37,274 nt of DNA from the NCBI GenBank assembly GCA_945787895.1, contig CALZJQ010000011.1, forward strand, positions 1 to 37,274. The letters run 5' to 3'. The notes beneath the pieces were generated by a model. The model searched no databases and had not been told where the DNA came from. It saw only the letters and a list, made by a program, of their open reading frames with translations. Shown here in pieces: positions 15,794 to 23,240 of the stretch (positions are counted from its first letter, which is position 1; each line of letters opens with the position of its first letter). Position numbers and translations under genes: made by a program. The stretch comes from an uncultured Prevotella sp. (lineage in GTDB: Bacteria > Bacteroidota > Bacteroidia > Bacteroidales > Bacteroidaceae).

Positions 15794-17086
15794 GGAATTC
15801 TGCAGGTACTCTTCATTGCTGAACCAGCCCTTGGAAAGAAGTTGGTCATAACATTGCCTTATGCGCAGTCCAACCTTTTCCCACGTGATTCCTGCAACTT
15901 CCTTTATTCCCTCTTCTGCAATGTACTGATGGAATCCTTCATTCATGCAGAGAGAGTAGATGGCGTCTGCCATGGCGTGAATGTCCCAGTAATCTACCTT
16001 TATGACATTGGTAAGGATTTCTCCGCAGCCAGACTGCTTTGAGATGATGGAAGGACATCCGCACTGCATGGCCTCAAGCGGCGCGATACCGAAAGGCTCG
16101 GAAACCGACGGCATGACGAAGACGTCGGAGTTCTTGTAGCATTCATAGACCTGTTTTCCACGCTGGAATCCCGGGAAATGACACTTGTCTGCGATGCCGT
16201 AGGCTGCAGCAAGTTCTATCATGGCATTCATCATGTCTCCTGAGCCTGCAAAGCAGAAACGTATCTTGTCTGTACGCTGAAGCACGAGTTTGGCAGCCTC
16301 GATGAAATACTCCGGTCCCTTCTGCATGGTGATTCGTCCCAGATAGGTGACCACTTTCTCGTTAGGATTCTTATGGGGAACGATGTCCAGGTATTCCTGC
16401 GAGAGAGGATATACCGCATTGTGCATCGCCACACACTTCCGTGGGTCTTGGTGATACTGATGGATGACCGTCTGCCGTGTCAGTTCCGAGACGCACATGA
16501 TGCAGTCAGCATTGTCCATACCGTTCTTCTCTATTGAATAGACGGTAGGGTTTACCTTTCCTCTCGAACGGTCAAAGTCGGTAGCGTGGACGTGAATGCA
16601 GAGCGGTTTTCCGCTGACCATCTTGGCATGCACTCCGGCAGGATACGTCAGCCAGTCATGAGCATGAATCATGTCAAACTCTTCCGAACGTGCAAGGACT
16701 CCGGCTATGATGGAGAAATTGTTGATTTCGTCATGAAGGTTGCCCGGATAACCTCCGGCAAAGCCCATACATCCGAGGTCGTCAAGCCCCTGCATATAGT
16801 TGAAGTCTGCATAGATATGGTCACGGAAGCGGTAGTAGTCCTCTGCCGTATGTCCTACAAACCTGTCCTTGATATTGTCATACTGCACGTCTCTCCACGC
16901 TATGGGCACCTGGCTCATGTTGACAATCCTGAGGAATTTCTCTTCTTCTCCAGTAGGCCTCGGCATACAGAACGTGGTTTCCACGTCACCCTGTAGGCTC
17001 AATCCCTTTGTGATGCCGTATGATGCGACAGCCAGTCCTCCGTATATCTTTGGCGGGAACTCCCAGCCGAACATTAATACTTTCAT
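15785..17086 (-). CDS. GT4-family glycosyltransferase, glycogen synthase-like
   Basis: A 433-residue GT-B fold glycosyltransferase. The N-terminus MKVLMFGWEFPPKIYGGLAVAS carries the KxxGGLA acceptor/donor loop found in glycogen synthases. Further landmarks are MIHAHDWLT, the central YLGRITMQKGPEYFIEAAK strand-loop of the C-terminal Rossmann domain, and the EX7E motif EPFGIAPLE near residues 345-353. Placement between a glycogen debranching enzyme and a GH57 protein indicates a role in glycogen (alpha-1,4-glucan) synthesis; donor specificity (UDP- or ADP-glucose) cannot be read here. It starts 18 nt after the debranching enzyme stop. The C-terminus runs into repeat copy D, which provides the final Leu-TAG. 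Confidence 0.88.
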   Translation of the reverse strand: MKVLMFGWEFPPKIYGGLAVASYGITKGLSLQGDVETTFCMPRPTGEEEKFLRIVNMSQVPIAWRDVQYDNIKDRFVGHTAEDYYRFRDHIYADFNYMQGLDDLGCMGFAGGYPGNLHDEINNFSIIAGVLARSEEFDMIHAHDWLTYPAGVHAKMVSGKPLCIHVHATDFDRSRGKVNPTVYSIEKNGMDNADCIMCVSELTRQTVIHQYHQDPRKCVAMHNAVYPLSQEYLDIVPHKNPNEKVVTYLGRITMQKGPEYFIEAAKLVLQRTDKIRFCFAGSGDMMNAMIELAAAYGIADKCHFPGFQRGKQVYECYKNSDVFVMPSVSEPFGIAPLEAMQCGCPSIISKQSGCGEILTNVIKVDYWDIHAMADAIYSLCMNEGFHQYIAEEGIKEVAGITWEKVGLRIRQCYDQLLSKGWFSNEEYLQNSRL

Positions 17087-17104
17087 TGTGTCTTCCTCCT
17101 CGTA

Positions 17105-19048
17105 TTAAGCATTATATTGGTCAATCAATCTCCATGTGCGCAGGATGGCGGCGACGTTCATTGCGAAAGAGCAGGCTCCCCGTCCATGGAAAGGCGGGTT
17201 GCCGTCGAAAAGCTCCGAGATAGAACCTACGGCATGATAGAGCATCTCGTCCTCATATCCTATCATCTGACGCTGTACGAATGAGATACGGGTGCGCTTA
17301 TACACCTTGAGGCACGCTTCCATGTAGAATCCTCCAAGCCAAGGCCATGCCGTGCCAGAATGGTAGGCGTAGTCTCTCTGTGTCTGAGCTCCCACATACA
17401 TCGGATTATATCCTCCTGACTTTGGAGAGAGGGTCCGCAATCCCTTCGGTGTCAGAAGTTCCCTCGTGCAGAAATCGAGCACAGACTTCTTCTGTTCAGG
17501 CTCCAGAGGAGAATAGTCGAAGGCTACGGGGAAAATCATGTTGGGACGTACGCTCCAGTCCGTGATACCTTCTTCCACATAATCGAAGAGATAGCCGTTA
17601 GGATTGACAAACAGCTTCTGGAATGATTCCTTGGCAATGTCAGCCCTTGCGTCAAGCTCTGCTGCCGCCTCATGGTTCTCATCCGCTATTGCCATCTCGG
17701 CACAGAACTTGAGGGCATTATACCACAGGGCATTGATTTCCACCACATATCCGGTACGCGGCACTACAGGGCGTCCGTTGGCAGTGCTGTTCATCCATGT
17801 CATCGGCACGTCACGGCCTTCCGTGTGGAGCAATCCGTTTTCCTTAAGGACGAGGTTGGGATGCTTTCCACTCTCGATGAAGGTGAGAATATCGAATAGC
17901 AGTTTTCCGTATTCCCTGAAGGCTATGTCATTTCCTACTTCGTGAGCATACTGCTGCACAGCCCAAACAGCCCACAAAAGAACGTCGGGCTGCTCAATCT
18001 CATGAATGAGCCCAGAGATGGGTTTGCCTGAAATAAACTCGTAGATGGCTTTCTGCGCCGTGTCCATGACGAGCTTGAAATAGTCGTTCTCCTGAATGGC
18101 GAGGGTGAGTCCGGGCAATGCGATGAACGTATCACGGGCACGCACCTTGAACCAAGGGTAGCCTGCAAGGAGGTAACGCTCAGAGTCACTGACACGCACA
18201 TGGAACTGATGTGCAGAATTGACGAGCGCATGATAGAAGTTGTCACGCGGCGTACGGAGACCGACCTCTTCATCAAACAGCTTCTTCAGCGTGCTTGGCT
18301 TGACTTCCTCCAGTCCGGCAGAGAAGACAATCTGGTCGCCCTTCTTGGCATTGACCTCAAAATATCCCGGCACATAAAGGTCTTCCACCCCTTCATAGCC
18401 GCGCTCAAGCTCCTTGTCGTAGAGGAGACCACGGTACCAGTCTGGCTGAAAGACAAACTCATTCTTCTTGGAAATCTGCATATACAGGTCAGGATAGTCC
18501 TCGTAGAGATGAGTCTTTATTCCTCCGTTCACTGTCTGATAATCACGGATTATCTGATTGTTTTCGTGCATACACGACTTGACGCTCCTGAATGCGAGGA
18601 ATGGCTTGAATCGCAGGATAGTAGAACTGTGGCAGTCTTCGAGCGTATATCTTATCAACACCCGCGTGGAATATGCCTGAAAGATTACCTCTTTCTTGAG
18701 TATGACACCGCCTACACGATAAATAGTCGTAGGTATCTTCTCAAGACTGAACTCGCGGATGTACTTGTGTCCGTTAGGACTGAAGTCACCGCTCCTATAC
18801 TTGTGTACGCCGAGATTAAACTCAGCACCATGCTGTACGACAGTAGCGTCAAGGGACGAGAGCAAGACGTGGTTCTCTCCGTCAATCTCCTTGATGGGCG
18901 CAACCAGCAAACCATGATATTTGCGGGTATTGCAATCTACGACAGTGCTGCAAGAATATGCACCGGACCGATTGGTACGGAGCAACTCTCGACGCATGGA
19001 TTCCTGCAGGTTGGTCATCTGAGCTTTTTCAAATTTGAGATAACTCAT
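17105..19048 (-). CDS. Glycogen debranching enzyme (amylo-alpha-1,6-glucosidase, GH133)
   Basis: About 647 residues. The N-terminal GDE_N domain includes RTNRSGAYSCSTVVDCNTRKYHGLLVAP. The C-terminal (alpha/alpha)6 GDE_C catalytic domain includes SERYLLAGYPWFKVRARDTFIALPG, the active-site stretch MTWMNSTANGRPVVPRTGYVVEINALWYNAL, and YHSGTAWPWLGGFYMEA. It hydrolyses alpha-1,6 branch points of glycogen. An in-frame ATG lies 24 nt further upstream (19072), but the start at 19048 (MSYLKFEKAQMTNL) agrees with the family and is chosen. A consensus promoter at 19208-19239 makes this the first gene of the glycogen operon, with a roughly 150-nt leader. Confidence 0.92.
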   Translation of the reverse strand: MSYLKFEKAQMTNLQESMRRELLRTNRSGAYSCSTVVDCNTRKYHGLLVAPIKEIDGENHVLLSSLDATVVQHGAEFNLGVHKYRSGDFSPNGHKYIREFSLEKIPTTIYRVGGVILKKEVIFQAYSTRVLIRYTLEDCHSSTILRFKPFLAFRSVKSCMHENNQIIRDYQTVNGGIKTHLYEDYPDLYMQISKKNEFVFQPDWYRGLLYDKELERGYEGVEDLYVPGYFEVNAKKGDQIVFSAGLEEVKPSTLKKLFDEEVGLRTPRDNFYHALVNSAHQFHVRVSDSERYLLAGYPWFKVRARDTFIALPGLTLAIQENDYFKLVMDTAQKAIYEFISGKPISGLIHEIEQPDVLLWAVWAVQQYAHEVGNDIAFREYGKLLFDILTFIESGKHPNLVLKENGLLHTEGRDVPMTWMNSTANGRPVVPRTGYVVEINALWYNALKFCAEMAIADENHEAAAELDARADIAKESFQKLFVNPNGYLFDYVEEGITDWSVRPNMIFPVAFDYSPLEPEQKKSVLDFCTRELLTPKGLRTLSPKSGGYNPMYVGAQTQRDYAYHSGTAWPWLGGFYMEACLKVYKRTRISFVQRQMIGYEDEMLYHAVGSISELFDGNPPFHGRGACSFAMNVAAILRTWRLIDQYNA

Positions 19049-19207
19049 AGTTACAATATTAAGGTTTATCAAATGTTTTCTTCAAATATTTCCCATTCCA
19101 GGACATGATGGGAGTAATAGATTTTGTCTTAGGTTAAAGTGGCAAAAATGACATGTTTCATTGCCGATGATGTTTACTGCTATTTGCAAGAGCAGCCTTT
19201 TCACGTA

Positions 19208-19239
19208 CAAAAGTAAATAAATCTTTTTTTTTCCGCAAA
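19208..19239 (-). promoter_or_regulatory. Promoter of the glycogen operon
   Basis: On the minus strand TTTG (19239-19236) and TACTTTTG (19215-19208) are spaced by exactly 20 nt, with an A9 run in the spacer. This is a full consensus match. The predicted start is near 19201. Confidence 0.8.
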
Positions 19240-19281
19240 TAAATTCAGGTGTTTTTTTGAAAAAAGGGGAAAAACCGTCTC

Positions 19282-20217
19282 CTACCTCTTTTCGATAATG
19301 AAATTGACGACTTCTTTCTCCACTGATATTTTCGCCGGCTCGCTGCTTGTGTCAATACCTTGCAGCTCATGCCCGTCAATACTGAAAGGAGTCTTCTTTG
19401 GACATGAGATGGTAATGTCATGACAACGGTACGGCTTTACATCCTTGCTGTTGAGTATCTTGCCGAGGAGGAACATTCCTGCTCCGTAAGTGAGGCGGCC
19501 GAGGGGAGAAAGCATGATGACGGTAACGTCCAGGAGTCCGCTGTACGGCACGGCATTAGGAGTCTGGCCGAATCCCAACGCACTGCCCACGCAGAGCGAG
19601 ACCACACGGTGTTCCTCATGCTCATAATTGATGCAATACGACATTTTCCAGTCTCTCCGCTTGAAGAGGAGAATGAAGAGGGATATGACGACCGACAGCC
19701 TCCTCGACCAGAATATCCTGCGCACATTCTTCCTCAACCGTTGTATCTGCGCTACGAGACCTACGTTGACGCAGTTGAGAAAATATCTCCTGCATTTCTC
19801 TCCCTGCCTGTTCCGATACGAGATACACCCTGCATCTACCTTTCTCACCCTTCTCTCCTTGATAGATGCCACGGCATACTCTATTTCCTTGTCCGTGAAT
19901 CCCCAAAACGAAGCGAAATCATTCATCAATCCATTCGGGATAACTCCAAGAGCCACCCTGTCCCTTACCTCCTTCTCTGCCCTCATCAGGCAATTTGCAG
20001 CTTCGTTGAGGGCAAGGTCTCCACCGCAGACGACAATGGTATCGTAGCCTTCATGTATCAGTTTTGCAACTATGCGGGAAATACTCTGGGCATTGTCACT
20101 CTCTATGAGATCATATTCTATCTCATAGTCACTGAGTACGCCGGCTATCTTTTCCCATCTTTTCCTGATTGATTTAAGCCCGGCATGCCTTGGGCAATAT
20201 ATTATTCCTGTTTTCAA
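19282..20217 (-). CDS. Diacylglycerol/lipid kinase-like protein (DAGK_cat) with altered nucleotide motifs
   Basis: A 311-residue protein of the DagK/YegS/sphingosine kinase family, which phosphorylates lipids using ATP. The layout is typical: an N-terminal Rossmann-like half with VVCGGDLALNEAAN (62-75) and GVIPNGLMNDFA (91-102), then a C-terminal beta-sandwich with NVGLVAQ, GFGQTPNAVPYSGLLDV and FSIDGHELQG. In classical members these motifs are GGDGTxNE and PxGTxNDFA; here the GT pairs are replaced, so kinase activity and nucleotide preference are uncertain. The start codon is TTG (20217-20215), overlapping the miaA TGA stop (TTGA), and no other start fits the N-terminal strand MKTGIIYCPRHAG. 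It probably shares the miaA transcript. Confidence 0.82.
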   Translation of the reverse strand: MKTGIIYCPRHAGLKSIRKRWEKIAGVLSDYEIEYDLIESDNAQSISRIVAKLIHEGYDTIVVCGGDLALNEAANCLMRAEKEVRDRVALGVIPNGLMNDFASFWGFTDKEIEYAVASIKERRVRKVDAGCISYRNRQGEKCRRYFLNCVNVGLVAQIQRLRKNVRRIFWSRRLSVVISLFILLFKRRDWKMSYCINYEHEEHRVVSLCVGSALGFGQTPNAVPYSGLLDVTVIMLSPLGRLTYGAGMFLLGKILNSKDVKPYRCHDITISCPKKTPFSIDGHELQGIDTSSEPAKISVEKEVVNFIIEKR

Positions 20218-21194
20218 TTCTCTGAAGATGTAGCAGTTTCCACGAGTGTTCTTATCTGACTGACTTTCTCATCCATCGTCTGAAGGGCATCCACCCAATG
20301 GATTGTACAACCCCTGCGTTCCATTCCCCTGAACCATGTCATTTGCCTCTTCGCAAACTGATGGATGGCAATCTCCAATTCCTTCAGCATACTGTCATAC
20401 GTACGCTTGCCTATCACGTATTCCGTGACGTATTTGTATTCCAGTCCATAGTAAATAAGGTCATCCGGAGACACACCGCCCTCAATGATTCGCCGTATCT
20501 CCCCCACCATTCCGCCGTCGATGCGGGCTTTAAGGCGTGATGAAATCTTCTCCCTTCTTTCGTCCCTGGGAATATCCACGCCGATGATGACAGTGTCGAT
20601 GGGAGGGAAATATCTGTCTTCCGTCTTGTGCTCGAGATTGTAAGTCTCTATTTCTATTGCCCTTATGGCACGCTGCGGTGAGTCAACATCCGTCTTGTTG
20701 TGCATGTCGGAATTATTCTTTTCCTTCAAGGAAATGAGTATTTCCGTCAATTCTGCCATGGTTTTATTTTCCATTTCCGCCCTGAGCTTTTCATTCTTTG
20801 GCACTGGGGAGAGGTTGTATCCCCGGATTACTGACTCGACATACAGTCCCGAACCTCCGCACAGGATGGGTACTGCTCCCCTGTCCCTGACATCTTGGTA
20901 AGCCTTCAGGAAATCTTGCTGATACTGGAAGATGTTGTATTTCTCTCCCGGCTCACAAATATCTATGAGATGAAAGGGCACTTGTATGGGTTGCCGCAAA
21001 GCATCCGTGAGGACAGTATAGTCGCACAGGTCCTTTCCCGTACCAATATCCATCCCCCTATACACCTGACGAGAGTCACCCGACAATATCTCGGCAGGTC
21101 TTCCTTCGAGTATAAAAGAAGCCGCAAGATGGGCTGCGAGGGCTGTCTTCCCCGAAGCTGTGGGGCCTATTATGGTAATCATCTTCTGTTTCAT
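20214..21194 (-). CDS. miaA: tRNA dimethylallyltransferase
   Basis: MiaA adds a dimethylallyl group to A37 of tRNAs that read UNN codons. Motifs present are P-loop GPTASGKT, GDSRQVYRGMDIGTGK (substrate and DMAPP region), CGGSGLYVESVI and PQRAIRAIE; the C-terminal part ends QFAKRQMTWFRG. The open frame reaches a TTG at 21203, but that TTG lies inside the -7 promoter box (21201-21208) and cannot be in the mRNA. I therefore take ATG 21194 (MKQKMITIIGPT); ATG 21182 (MITIIGPT) is equally possible and would give a longer leader. The TGA stop overlaps the TTG start of the lipid-kinase-like gene, indicating translational coupling. Confidence 0.93.
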   Translation of the reverse strand: MKQKMITIIGPTASGKTALAAHLAASFILEGRPAEILSGDSRQVYRGMDIGTGKDLCDYTVLTDALRQPIQVPFHLIDICEPGEKYNIFQYQQDFLKAYQDVRDRGAVPILCGGSGLYVESVIRGYNLSPVPKNEKLRAEMENKTMAELTEILISLKEKNNSDMHNKTDVDSPQRAIRAIEIETYNLEHKTEDRYFPPIDTVIIGVDIPRDERREKISSRLKARIDGGMVGEIRRIIEGGVSPDDLIYYGLEYKYVTEYVIGKRTYDSMLKELEIAIHQFAKRQMTWFRGMERRGCTIHWVDALQTMDEKVSQIRTLVETATSSEN

Positions 21195-21200
21195 CACCTG

Positions 21201-21232
21201 CAAAGGTAGAAATTATATTTGTAATGGACAAA
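21201..21232 (-). promoter_or_regulatory. Promoter of miaA
   Basis: On the minus strand TTTG (21232-21229) and TACCTTTG (21208-21201) are separated by 20 nt, a full consensus match. The predicted start (about 21192-21197) leaves almost no leader, and this decides the miaA start codon. Confidence 0.8.
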
Positions 21233-21278
21233 TTTTCCCTTTGATTTTCTTGCTTAACCCGACATAAGGACAAGGAAA

Positions 21279-21309
21279 AAGGGTACACAGAGAAAATCTG
21301 CGTACCCTT
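21279..21309 (-). terminator. Intrinsic terminator of gapA
   Basis: Arms 21279-21291 and 21297-21309 form a 13-bp stem with one mismatch. On the minus strand the stem ends CCCTTTTTCC. It lies about 40 nt after the gapA stop and about 50 nt before the miaA -33 box. Confidence 0.85.
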
Positions 21310-21347
21310 GTATGTAGTATATGAAACAATCAAATACTATATTCGGC

Positions 21348-22373
21348 TTAGAGCTCAGCGAGGTGCTTGATAGTGCGAACCATCTGAGAAGTGTAAGAGT
21401 TCTCATTGTCGTACCAAGAAACAACCTGTACCTGATATGTGTCCTCGTCAACCTTGGCAACCATAGTCTGAGTTGCGTCGAAGAGAGAACCGAACTTCAT
21501 GCCGATGATGTCAGAAGAAACAATCTGATCCTCTGTGTAACCGAAAGACTCTGTGCTAGCAGCCTTCATTGCAGCGTTGATACCCTCTACAGTAACGTCC
21601 TTGCCCTTAACTACGGCAACGAGGATAGTTGTAGAACCTGTAGGAGTTGGAACGCGCTGTGCAGAACCGATAAGCTTGCCGTTGAGCTCAGGAATAACGA
21701 GACCGATAGCCTTTGCAGCGCCAGTAGAGTTAGGAACGATGTTCTGAGCACCTGCACGTGAACGGCGGAGGTCACCCTTACGCTGTGGACCGTCGAGAAT
21801 CATCTGGTCACCTGTGTAAGCGTGGATTGTTGACATGATACCTGACTGGATAGGAGCGTATGCGTGAAGAGCAGCAGCCATAGGAGCGAGACAGTTAGTT
21901 GTGCAGGAAGCTGCAGAAATAACCTTGTCGTCAGCTGTGAGAGTGTTGTGGTTTACGTTGTAAACGATAGTTGGGAGGTCGTTACCTGCAGGAGCAGAGA
22001 TAACGCACTTCTTAGCACCAGCAGCGAGGTGAGCAGATGCCTTCTCCTTTGATGTGTAGAAACCGGTACACTCGAGAACTACATCAACACCGAGTTCACC
22101 CCAAGGGAGCTCAGCAGCATTTGGCTTAGCGTAGATAGTGATTTCCTTACCATCAACGATGATAGAATTCTCAGTTGCCTCTACAGTGTGCTTGTTCTCA
22201 CCGAACTTGCCAGCGAAACCACCCTGAGCTGTGTCATACTTAAGAAGGTGAGCGAGCATCTTTGGAGATGTAAGGTCGTTGATTGCAACTACCTCATAAC
22301 CTTCTGCCTCAAACATCTGACGGAAAGCCAGACGACCGATACGGCCAAAACCGTTAATAGCTACTTTTACCAT
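21348..22373 (-). CDS. gapA: Glyceraldehyde-3-phosphate dehydrogenase, type I
   Basis: A 341-residue cytoplasmic GAPDH of glycolysis/gluconeogenesis. The NAD-binding start is [19 protein letters not shown]. The catalytic Cys157 is in [12 protein letters not shown]; the catalytic His is in [11 protein letters not shown]. Substrate-binding [17 protein letters not shown] and the C-terminal [16 protein letters not shown] are intact. Codon usage appears strongly biased, as expected for a highly expressed gene. It is monocistronic: its own -7 promoter element is at 22551-22558, it has a leader of about 170 nt, and a terminator is at 21279-21309. Confidence 0.98.
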   Translation of the reverse strand: MVKVAINGFGRIGRLAFRQMFEAEGYEVVAINDLTSPKMLAHLLKYDTAQGGFAGKFGENKHTVEATENSIIVDGKEITIYAKPNAAELPWGELGVDVVLECTGFYTSKEKASAHLAAGAKKCVISAPAGNDLPTIVYNVNHNTLTADDKVISAASCTTNCLAPMAAALHAYAPIQSGIMSTIHAYTGDQMILDGPQRKGDLRRSRAGAQNIVPNSTGAAKAIGLVIPELNGKLIGSAQRVPTPTGSTTILVAVVKGKDVTVEGINAAMKAASTESFGYTEDQIVSSDIIGMKFGSLFDATQTMVAKVDEDTYQVQVVSWYDNENSYTSQMVRTIKHLAEL

Positions 22374-22550
22374 TTTTTCTGATTTTATTTTTTATAATAT
22401 AAAAAGGTGTATATATTCCCTACAATGTTTCGCAAAGTGGCAACCTGTACAGTTCAAGATATGGCGGGATGGATGCAGAACGCATCAAATCGTTAACCTG
22501 TTAAAGTCAAATAAAACTCATTACTACCACTTAAATTGAAATTTGCACTG

Positions 22551-22558
22551 CAAAAGTA
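22551..22558 (-). promoter_or_regulatory. Likely -7 element of the gapA promoter
   Basis: TACTTTTG on the minus strand fits TAnnTTTG. The nearest TTTG upstream (22586-22583) is 24 nt away, longer than the usual 19-21. The predicted start near 22545 leaves a leader of about 170 nt. The 321-nt gap 22374-22694 contains this, the mscL element and AT-rich sequence only. Confidence 0.6.
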
Positions 22559-22631
22559 AGAAAAAAAAATAAGATTTTCCCCCAAATCCTGTTTTTTTTC
22601 AAATTTATAGTGATATTTATTAAAAGTTTTG

Positions 22632-22639
22632 TATTTTTG
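22632..22639 (+). promoter_or_regulatory. Likely -7 element of the mscL promoter
   Basis: TATTTTTG on the plus strand fits TAnnTTTG; no clear -33 box is seen. It lies inside the upstream open extension of mscL and so excludes the ATG at 22629, supporting the start at 22695. Confidence 0.55.
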
Positions 22640-22694
22640 CATACAAATTGCTACATGCACATTTCAATTTTTTAATTTCAAAATATCAACTATT

Positions 22695-23084
22695 ATGGCA
22701 TCATTTATTTCTGAATTCAAAGAATTCGCAATGCGCGGCAACGTTATGGACATGGCTGTCGGTGTAATCATCGGCGGCGCTTTCGGCAAGATTGTTTCTT
22801 CTCTTGTCGATGATGTCCTCATGCCTGTAATCGGAACTCTCACAGGCGGCGTAGATTTCTCAAATCTCGCAATCACAATCGGTGAGGCGAACATCAAGTA
22901 CGGTCAATTCATACAGAACGTGATTGACTTCATCATCGTTGCCTTCTGTATCTTCATGATGATCAAGGGCATCAACTCCCTTTCAAAGAAGAAGGAAGAG
23001 GCTCCTGCCGCTCCTGCACCTGCACCGGAACCTTCAGCAGAAGAAAAGCTCCTTACTGAAATCAGAGACCTTCTCAAGAAGTAA
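22695..23084 (+). CDS. mscL: Large-conductance mechanosensitive channel MscL
   Basis: An inner-membrane homopentameric channel that opens under membrane tension during hypo-osmotic shock. From ATG 22695 it is 129 residues, close to the family length. The N-terminus [40 protein letters not shown] contains the S1 helix and the Gly-rich TM1 pore region. TM2 is [23 protein letters not shown]. An Ala/Pro/Glu linker leads to the C-terminal amphipathic helix [14 protein letters not shown]. The frame stays open upstream to 22629, but those 22 residues are unlike MscL and overlap the promoter. It is convergent with the kinase-RapZ gene. Confidence 0.96.
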   Translation: MASFISEFKEFAMRGNVMDMAVGVIIGGAFGKIVSSLVDDVLMPVIGTLTGGVDFSNLAITIGEANIKYGQFIQNVIDFIIVAFCIFMMIKGINSLSKKKEEAPAAPAPAPEPSAEEKLLTEIRDLLKK

Positions 23085-23098
23085 ACGTCCGCAACCCT

Positions 23099-23240
23099 GT
23101 GGTTCTGATATTTTCTTGTTGGCCTGATAGTCAGATTTGTCACAGACAATAATATCGAACAAAACAATGAAGGTCAAGCAACAAAATATCAGAACCACCA
23201 AACAACTAAACCACCAAACAACTAAACCACCAAACAACTA
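23099..23240. repeat. G/T-A/C inverted repeat, copy E, with 25-nt arms and a 16-nt tandem
   Basis: GTGGTTCTGATATTTTC... (23099-23123) is inverted at 23172-23198 with only a few mismatches, leaving a loop of about 48 nt. The right arm then continues as three perfect copies of AACCACCAAACAACTA (23193-23208, 23209-23224, 23225-23240), each being two octamers. The last copy supplies the TAG stop of the kinase-RapZ gene (23238-23240). Lying between convergent genes, it may also act as a terminator. Confidence 0.85.

Noticed and set aside
18200..19108. 302-codon open frame on the plus strand
   Set aside because: Antisense to the glycogen debranching enzyme with its intact catalytic domain; no promoter or family signature.
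19420..20172. 250-codon open frame on the plus strand
   Set aside because: Antisense to the lipid-kinase-like gene; low-complexity acidic stretches are typical of a reverse-complement shadow.
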